Assembly (NCBI GenBank): GCA_031261805.1
Contig: JAISIX010000100.1
Span: 1-33,608, forward strand
Source: Mediterranea sp. (in: CFB group bacteria)
GTDB taxonomy: Bacteria; Bacteroidota; Bacteroidia; Bacteroidales; Bacteroidaceae
Length of the DNA stretch: 33,608 nt
Reading direction: 5' to 3'
A program made the translations under genes and the position numbers. The notes beneath the pieces are model-generated. The model was given only the letters and a program-made list of their open reading frames with translations. It searched no databases and was not told the DNA's origin. Positions 27,128 to 33,608 of the stretch are shown in pieces (the stretch's first letter is position 1; each line of letters begins with the position of its first letter).

Positions 27128-27964
27128 ATGAAGAGACTACAACGTACACTCCTGCTCTGCTTCGCACTCACCTTGGCCTGCTTCGCCGGGGCGCAGGAAA
27201 CCAAACATATCACCCTACTGCACACCAGCGACGTACACAGCCGCATAGAACCGCTGACACAGAAAGGGGACACCTATTATAATAAAGGCGGCTTCGTGCG
27301 CCGGGCCACCTTCATCGAACAGTACCGCAAGGAGCACGACAACGTGCTACTGTTCGACTGCGGCGACATCTCGCAAGGCACACCCTACTACAACTTCTTC
27401 AAGGGCGAACTGGAAATCAAGTTCATGAACCTGATGAAATACGATGCCATGACCATCGGCAACCACGAATTTGACTTCGGCATGGACAACATGGCACGCA
27501 TCTTCCGCATGGCCAACTTCCCCATCGTCTGCGCCAACTACAACCTGGACGCTACACCGCTGAAGGACATCGTGAAGCCTTCCATCATCCTCGACCGCTT
27601 CGGGCTGAAGATTGGAGTATTCGGCCTAAGTCCTGACCCCGCAGGATTGATTCAGGCTGAGAAATGCGAAGGCGTAGTGTTTGAAGACCCCATCGAAGTA
27701 GCCAACCGCACGGCAGCCGCGCTAAAGGCTGAAGGTTGCGCCTTGGTGGTTTGCCTCTCACACCTCGGCATCCAGGAAGATGAGCGAGTGGTGGCCCACA
27801 CCCGCCACATCGACGCCATCCTGGGCGGACACTCCCATACCTTCATGCCGGGACCTAAAATGTACCTCAACATGGACGGCAAACAGGTACCCATCATGCA
27901 TACCGGAAAGAACGGCGTGTTTGTGGGATGGATGGAACTGGAACTGAAAGCCATTAAACACTGA
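27128..27964 (+). CDS. Metallophosphoesterase / 5'-nucleotidase N-terminal domain protein
   Basis: Signal peptide; 'ITLLHTSDVHSRIEP', 'LFDCGDISQGTPYYNFFKGE', 'TIGNHEFDFG', 'DAILGGHSHTF'. Confidence 0.92.
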   Translation: MKRLQRTLLLCFALTLACFAGAQETKHITLLHTSDVHSRIEPLTQKGDTYYNKGGFVRRATFIEQYRKEHDNVLLFDCGDISQGTPYYNFFKGELEIKFMNLMKYDAMTIGNHEFDFGMDNMARIFRMANFPIVCANYNLDATPLKDIVKPSIILDRFGLKIGVFGLSPDPAGLIQAEKCEGVVFEDPIEVANRTAAALKAEGCALVVCLSHLGIQEDERVVAHTRHIDAILGGHSHTFMPGPKMYLNMDGKQVPIMHTGKNGVFVGWMELELKAIKH

Positions 27965-27983
27965 TAAATAAGGAATGATAATA

Positions 27984-28036
27984 CTGTGTCGCGAGCCATT
28001 CGGGCAGTTCCGGTCCCGAAATGGCTCGCGGCACAG
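27984..28036. repeat. Long intergenic hairpin (about 20-bp stem)
   Basis: CTGTGTCGCGAGCCATTCGGG cagttccggt CCCGAAATGGCTCGCGGCACAG; one G:T pair and one bulge; no T-run. Confidence 0.75.
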
Positions 28037-28055
28037 CTTCCCTCCACAACCCCCA

Positions 28056-31000
28056 ATGAGAAAATCCTACGCATTCTTTCTGCTTTTATCCCTTTTACTT
28101 GCCACGAATGATGCTCTGGCTCAGCCGTCGGCAACCACCCCCTCTTCCAGCCCTACGCCTTACTTTCTGAACAAGGCTTTGAAAAACGAGGGATGTCGTC
28201 ACTGGGTAGACTCGGTGATGACCCGGCTCACACTGCGCGAGAAAGTAGGGCAGCTGTTCATCTACACCATCGCTCCACAAGAGACCAAACAGAACCTGGC
28301 GCTGCTACACGAGGTAGTGTCGAACTACAAGGTGGGCGGCCTGCTCTTCTCCGGCGGGAAGTTACCCAACCAGGTGATACTGACCAACCGGGCACAACGA
28401 GAGGCGAAAGTGCCGCTGATGATTACCTTCGACGGAGAGTGGGGGCTGGCCATGCGCCTGCGGGGAACACCCTCGTTCCCCCGCAACCGAGTGCTGGGCT
28501 GCATCCAGGACAAACGCTTGTTGTACGAGTACGGCCAAGAAGTAGCCCGCCAATGCCGACAGTTAGGCGTTCAGGTCAACTTCGCCCCCGACGTGGACGT
28601 GGACAACAACCCTCACAACCCAGTCATCAACACGCGCTCCTTCGGCGAAATCCCCAAACAGGTGGCCTACAAGGCCGTGGCATACGCCTCGGGACTGGAG
28701 ACGGGCGGGGTGCTATCCGTCAGCAAGCACTTTCCAGGGCATGGAGATACGGAGGTCGACTCGCACAAAGCCCTGCCACGGCTACCCTTCGACAGGTCGC
28801 GGTTGGACAGCATCGAGCTATTGCCTTTCCGTAAGGTCATAGCCGCCGGCATGGGTAGCATCATGGTAGGACATCTGCAGGTGCCCGCCCTGGAAGCAGA
28901 AGGGACACCGGCCTCGCTCTCGCACAAAATCGTGACCGGTCTGCTGAAAGAGGAGATGGGGTTCGGCGGCCTGGTGTTCACCGACGCACTTGCCATGAAA
29001 GGGGTATCCAACCAGCCAAACGTCTGCCTGCAAGCCCTGAAGGCCGGCAACGACCTGCTACTCGTGCCACGCAGGATAAAGGAGGAACTGGCTACCGTGA
29101 TGGCAGCCATCCATAAAGGTGAGCTACCGGAAGAAGAGATTGACCGCAGGTGCCGGAAAGTGCTGATGTTCAAGTACGCATTAGGGCTACGCCGCAAGCA
29201 GCAGGTGCAGCTATCGGGTGTGGAGCAACGCATCAATACCCCTCAGACACGAGCCTTGATTCGCCGGCTCAACCTGGCTGCCATCACGATACTCGACAAC
29301 AAAGAAAATCGGCTGCCTCTGCCCGACAAAGTCCCCGGAATAGCATTGCTCGAAGTGGGAAAAGCAGACGAACTGGCCCGACAGATAGGCACGTACACAC
29401 AAGTAGCCCGCTTCCACCTCCCCCCCAGGCAAACGGCCGAGAGCTACGCCCGTCTTCGTGACTCTTTGTCAGCCTACCGGCGTATCGTCGTTGCCGTGAG
29501 CGAGAAACAGACAGAAGAGTACCGTCCCTTCTTCGACCACTTTGCCCCTACCGCTTCGGTAACCTACCTTTTCTTTACGCCCCAGAAGTCGATAGAAGCT
29601 TGGAGCGATGCCGTAGCCCGCGCTTCGGCAACCATCTTGGCACACACCGCTACGCCCGAAGTCCAACGCCGGGTAGCCGACGTATTGTTTGCCCGCGCCA
29701 CTGCCGACGGACGCTTATCCACCAGCATCGGCAGCCTCTTCAAGGCAGGGGCGGGCATCACCCTCAGGCAGGGAGCCACACCTGCCATCCGCCCTACCGA
29801 CGTAGGCTTCTCCCCCACCCTTCTCGAACGCATCGACAGCATCGCCCAAGCCGGCATCCGGGCGGGCGCTTACCCAGGATGCCAAGTGGTGGTGCTGAAA
29901 GAAGGACACACGGTGATAGACAAAGCCTACGGCACCTATAGCGGGAAAGGGAGCGCGGCGGTAACCCCTACTTCCCTTTACGACCTGGCCTCGCTCACCA
30001 AGACCACCGCCACCCTACTGGCGGTGATGAAGCTTTATGACGAAGGGCGAATCAGCCTGGCCGACCGGATAGGCGACTTCGTACCCTTCCTGCAGAATAC
30101 CGACAAGGGCGGCATCACCCTTGCCGACCTGCTGTTCCACCAATCCGGCTTGCCACCCTGGATTCCATTCTACCAGGAAGCCATCGACAAGGAGAGCTAC
30201 CCCGGCCACCTCTTCAGCAGCCGAAAGGACGCACGCCACCCCCTACGCACCGGCACGCACACTTGGGCCAATCCGCATTTCTCCTTCCTGAAAGCCTACG
30301 TATCCCCGACGAAACAGGGAGCATATAACGTACAGATAGGCGACGACCTCTGGCTGAACCGCTCCTTCCGTGGCGTGATAGAACAAAAGATATCCGAGGC
30401 CACCCTGAAGCCCAAACGCTACGTGTACAGCGACCTCAACTTCTTATTATTAGGAATGATGGTGGAACGGCTGACCGGTCGCCCCTTGGAAGAGTATCTA
30501 CAGCATGAATTTTATGGCCCGATGGGACTGAAGCGCACCTGCTTCCTACCCCTACGGCAATTTGCGAGAGCCGAGATAGTGCCCTCCTCCGACGATCGCT
30601 TCCTGCGCAAACAGGTATTGCAAGGCTTTGTCAACGACGAGAGTGCCGCCTTCCTGGGCGGGGTGGCAGGCAATGCCGGCCTCTTCTCCACAGCCGAAGA
30701 GGTAGCCCGCATCTACCAGATGCTGCTGAATGGTGGGGAACTGGAAGGGCATAGATACCTAAGCCGGGAGACGTGCGAACTCTTCACCAGCCGCGTGTCG
30801 GCCATCAGCCGTCGCGGCTTGGGCTTCGACCGCCCCGACACGAAAGACCCCGAACGAGGTAACTGCGCCCCCGGCACTCCGGCCGAAGTGTATGGACACA
30901 CCGGATTCACCGGAACTTGCGCATGGGCAGATCCGGTGAATCGAGTAGTGTACATCTTCCTAAGCAACCGAACTTATCCGGACGTGACAAATCGCGCCCT

Positions 31001-31061
31001 CATTCGGCTAAAGATTCGCCAGCAAATACAAGGAGCTATTTACCAGCCCCCGTATAGATGA
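28056..31061 (+). CDS. GH3 beta-N-acetylglucosaminidase fused to a class C beta-lactamase-like serine hydrolase
   Basis: GH3 motif 'VSKHFPGHGDTEVDSHKALP'; C-terminal SLTK (SxxK), YSDLNF (YxN), HTGFTG. ATG at 28056 with signal peptide. Confidence 0.92.
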   Translation: MRKSYAFFLLLSLLLATNDALAQPSATTPSSSPTPYFLNKALKNEGCRHWVDSVMTRLTLREKVGQLFIYTIAPQETKQNLALLHEVVSNYKVGGLLFSGGKLPNQVILTNRAQREAKVPLMITFDGEWGLAMRLRGTPSFPRNRVLGCIQDKRLLYEYGQEVARQCRQLGVQVNFAPDVDVDNNPHNPVINTRSFGEIPKQVAYKAVAYASGLETGGVLSVSKHFPGHGDTEVDSHKALPRLPFDRSRLDSIELLPFRKVIAAGMGSIMVGHLQVPALEAEGTPASLSHKIVTGLLKEEMGFGGLVFTDALAMKGVSNQPNVCLQALKAGNDLLLVPRRIKEELATVMAAIHKGELPEEEIDRRCRKVLMFKYALGLRRKQQVQLSGVEQRINTPQTRALIRRLNLAAITILDNKENRLPLPDKVPGIALLEVGKADELARQIGTYTQVARFHLPPRQTAESYARLRDSLSAYRRIVVAVSEKQTEEYRPFFDHFAPTASVTYLFFTPQKSIEAWSDAVARASATILAHTATPEVQRRVADVLFARATADGRLSTSIGSLFKAGAGITLRQGATPAIRPTDVGFSPTLLERIDSIAQAGIRAGAYPGCQVVVLKEGHTVIDKAYGTYSGKGSAAVTPTSLYDLASLTKTTATLLAVMKLYDEGRISLADRIGDFVPFLQNTDKGGITLADLLFHQSGLPPWIPFYQEAIDKESYPGHLFSSRKDARHPLRTGTHTWANPHFSFLKAYVSPTKQGAYNVQIGDDLWLNRSFRGVIEQKISEATLKPKRYVYSDLNFLLLGMMVERLTGRPLEEYLQHEFYGPMGLKRTCFLPLRQFARAEIVPSSDDRFLRKQVLQGFVNDESAAFLGGVAGNAGLFSTAEEVARIYQMLLNGGELEGHRYLSRETCELFTSRVSAISRRGLGFDRPDTKDPERGNCAPGTPAEVYGHTGFTGTCAWADPVNRVVYIFLSNRTYPDVTNRALIRLKIRQQIQGAIYQPPYR

Positions 31062-31066
31062 CGAAC

Positions 31067-31417
31067 TTAGAATAGAGGCTTCAGCAAATCGGGTATTTCG
31101 ACCTTTTCCAATTCCAGGTCGTCCACCCGCGACTTGCCGTCGGGAGTTAGAGTAAAGTACATCTGACGACGGTCCTCGTCGCCCAGCGTCCGCTTAATCA
31201 ACCGTTTCTCCTCCAGTATTCGCAGCATTTTTGACGCATGCGAAGGACTTAGATTCGTCCGTTTGGCCAAGTTGGTAGCTGTCATTCTTTCTCCGGCCCT
31301 TTTTAATGTACAAAGAATCATCGCTTCATTCAGCGAAATCTTGTACGTAGCCTCAAACGCATTCTCAAAGTCACTCATTGCTTTGAAGACATCACGCATT
31401 GCACAAATCGTTTTCAT
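31067..31417 (-). CDS. MarR family transcriptional regulator
   Basis: wHTH 'MTATNLAKRTNLSPSHASKMLRILEEKRLIKRTLGDEDRRQMYFTLTPDGK'. Confidence 0.88.
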   Translation of the reverse strand: MKTICAMRDVFKAMSDFENAFEATYKISLNEAMILCTLKRAGERMTATNLAKRTNLSPSHASKMLRILEEKRLIKRTLGDEDRRQMYFTLTPDGKSRVDDLELEKVEIPDLLKPLF

Positions 31418-31464
31418 ATCTCTAATTGTTGTTTAGGTATTTATAATATAATTATCGTTTTCAA

Positions 31465-33608
31465 TCAGATGAAGAGGTTCAAACCAGCATTCTCTGCCCG
31501 TTCCATATAGGTGGCTACGCCGCCTATGGTCACCTCGTCCAGTAGTTCTTCCCGTTTCACGCCCATCACATCCATCGACATTTGACAGGCGATGAACTCC
31601 ACTCCATTGTCCAAGGCTTGCTCTCGCAGAGACTCCAAAGAATCAATGCCTCTTTTCTTCATTATATAGCGCATCATCTTTCCGCCCACGCCCCCCATGT
31701 TCATCTTGGAGAGTTTCAGTTTCTTCGAGCTGGAGGGCAACATCATGCCGAACATCCTCCCGAATATATCTTTCTCCACATGGGGCTTTTTAAGTTTCTT
31801 GATGACGTTCAGCCCCCAGAACGTGAAGAAGATGGTAACCTTCTGCCCGGTGGCCGCTGCGCCATTTGCCAGCACAAAGGTAGCCAAACTTTTGTCTAAT
31901 TCATCACTGAACATGATAAAAGTTTTCCCTCTGTTAATTGTAGAAGAAACAAAGTTCTCGGCTTTTTGTTCTCCCTTTTCAATAATTACTACAACTTTGC
32001 CACCTTCGGACACATTAGAAATGAGCTTGTTACCCGTGCTGGCACACCATGCGGCAGCGTCGCGCGGGAACCCCGGGTCGGTGGCAACAATTTCAACACG
32101 CTCTCCTATCCCCACCGTATCCATTATTTTTTTCATCTTCAGGATGGGACCGGGACATTGCAAGCCACAAGCGTTCACCTTTATGCTTTTCACCGCAGCA
32201 GCGGCAGGGATTGCTGCCGACATCGGTTTCGCAGATGCCTCCTCGGGCGCGACGACGGGAGATGTCCCGTTCGTGTTCTCTTCGCGGATGACAATGGGGT
32301 CGGTGGCGGCAAGGTAGGTTTTGAGGCCGCCCACCAAGTTGTACGCATCAAAACCGTGCTGCAACAGGATGCGACTGGCCAAATAGCCTCGCAACCCTAC
32401 AGCGCAAAAGGTGTAGATAGCCTTCCCTTTCGGTAGCTCGTCAAGGCGCAGGCGCAACTCATCCAAGGGGATGTTGACAGCACCGGGCAAGGTGCGCAAG
32501 GCATACTCATCGGCGGTGCGTACATCCAGCAGGAACTTGCTGTCGACCGAGAGGTCGCGTAGTTCACGCCAATACACCGGTTTGGTTTTGCCCAGGATAA
32601 TGTCTTCGGCAACATAACCAGCCACGGCTACCGGGTCTTTGGCCGAGGAGAAGGGAGGCGCGTACGCCTGCTCCACCTCCATCAGGTCGAAGATGGTACC
32701 CTGTCGTTTGACGACCAGCGCTATCTCGTCGATGCGCTTGTCCACCCCGTCGTATCCCACTATCTGGCCACCGTACAACTTACCGGTTTGCGGATGGAAG
32801 GTTATCTTGAGGTCCAGCGGCATGGCATCGGGATAATAGCTGGCGTGCGAGGAGGGGTGTATGGTGACCGAGGTGTATTCGATGCCCAGTTGGTGAAGCC
32901 GCTTGCCGGGAAGCCCGGTGGCAGCCACGGTGAGGTCGAACACCTTGGCGATGGAGGTGCCGATAGCTCCCTCGTAGGTACGCTTCTCGCCCAACAGGTT
33001 GTCCGCCACGATGCGTCCTTGCCGGTTGGCAGGCCCGGCCAAGTAGTTGAGCCAAGGCTTACCGGTGAGGGGATGACGGAACTCAATAGCGTCGCCGATG
33101 GCGTAGATGTCCTCGTCGGAAGTCTGCAGGTAGTCATTCACGGCGATGCCTCCTGCCTCGCCGATGGTCAGTCCGGCGCTCCGTGCCAGCGTGGTCTCCG
33201 GACGCACGCCGATGGAGAGCAGCACGATGTCGGCAGTGAGCGAGTGTCCGTTGTTGAAGAGCACTTTCAGCTCTCGTCCAGCCTGTTCAAAGCCCGTCAC
33301 CACGTGTTCCAGATAGAGGCCGACCCCTTTCTCGCCCAAGTGTTGATGCACCAGCGCGGCCATGGAGTAGTCGATGGGAGCCATCACCTGGTTACCCATC
33401 TCCACGATAGAGACCTTGGCACCTTGGGCGTGCAGGTTCTCGGCCATCTCCAGCCCGATGAACCCTCCGCCTATCACGACGGCCCTGCGGGGAGCATGTT
33501 GGTCCACGTAAGCTTTGATGTGGTCGGTATCGGCTACATTGCGTAGCGTGAAGATGCCCGGCAAATCGATGCCCGGCAAGTTAGGGCGAAAAGGGATAGC
33601 GCCGGTAG
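31465..33608 (-). CDS. CoA-disulfide reductase-like FAD oxidoreductase fused to rhodanese, TusA and DsrE-like domains (N-terminus beyond window)
   Basis: NAD-binding 'RRAVVIGGGFIGLEMAENL'; rhodanese loop CAVGLRG; TusA CGLQCPGPILKMKK; DsrE/F-like 'FIACQMSMDVMGVKREEL'. Frame remains open to the window edge. Confidence 0.93.
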   Translation of the reverse strand, partial: TGAIPFRPNLPGIDLPGIFTLRNVADTDHIKAYVDQHAPRRAVVIGGGFIGLEMAENLHAQGAKVSIVEMGNQVMAPIDYSMAALVHQHLGEKGVGLYLEHVVTGFEQAGRELKVLFNNGHSLTADIVLLSIGVRPETTLARSAGLTIGEAGGIAVNDYLQTSDEDIYAIGDAIEFRHPLTGKPWLNYLAGPANRQGRIVADNLLGEKRTYEGAIGTSIAKVFDLTVAATGLPGKRLHQLGIEYTSVTIHPSSHASYYPDAMPLDLKITFHPQTGKLYGGQIVGYDGVDKRIDEIALVVKRQGTIFDLMEVEQAYAPPFSSAKDPVAVAGYVAEDIILGKTKPVYWRELRDLSVDSKFLLDVRTADEYALRTLPGAVNIPLDELRLRLDELPKGKAIYTFCAVGLRGYLASRILLQHGFDAYNLVGGLKTYLAATDPIVIREENTNGTSPVVAPEEASAKPMSAAIPAAAAVKSIKVNACGLQCPGPILKMKKIMDTVGIGERVEIVATDPGFPRDAAAWCASTGNKLISNVSEGGKVVVIIEKGEQKAENFVSSTINRGKTFIMFSDELDKSLATFVLANGAAATGQKVTIFFTFWGLNVIKKLKKPHVEKDIFGRMFGMMLPSSSKKLKLSKMNMGGVGGKMMRYIMKKRGIDSLESLREQALDNGVEFIACQMSMDVMGVKREELLDEVTIGGVATYMERAENAGLNLFI

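Noticed and set aside
1-33608. tRNA or rRNA genes
   Set aside because: No cloverleaf/T-arm (GGTTCGAATCC-like) or rRNA signatures recognised by eye on either strand; a tRNAscan-SE run would settle it.

Overview
The window is a Bacteroidota (Bacteroidales-like) chromosomal segment with two compositionally different parts. Positions 1-~9.3 kb are an AT-richer accessory region. Positions ~9.3-33.6 kb are GC-richer housekeeping DNA: ABC-F ATPase, M13 peptidase, purH, mreBCD-mrdA-rodA, and, on the minus strand, metF-holB-ricT-gldH, rplS, a split 5'-nucleotidase pair, a GH3/beta-lactamase fusion, a MarR regulator and a CoA-disulfide-reductase/rhodanese/TusA/DsrE fusion. The most interesting part is the compact co-directional operon at ~1-7.9 kb. 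It contains the C-terminus of an O-antigen-ligase-like (Wzy_C) TPR protein, a secreted DUF4412-like protein, and a 97-aa Gly-rich, 3-Cys peptide with a basic/hydrophobic leader. These are followed by a membrane protein with a PH/DUF5673-like tail, a SpoIIM (DUF95)-like membrane protein, a Yip1-like membrane protein, a MacB-type permease, an HlyD-type adaptor, a LolD/MacB-type ATPase and a GH172 (DUF2961) lipoprotein. A leader-plus-hydrophobic-peptide precursor, a DUF95 protein and a permease/adaptor/ATPase exporter resemble the parts list of circular bacteriocin clusters such as AS-48. I propose it as a candidate undescribed peptide (bacteriocin-like) biosynthesis/immunity locus in a Gram-negative anaerobe. 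All family calls come from reading the translated sequence; no searches were run.
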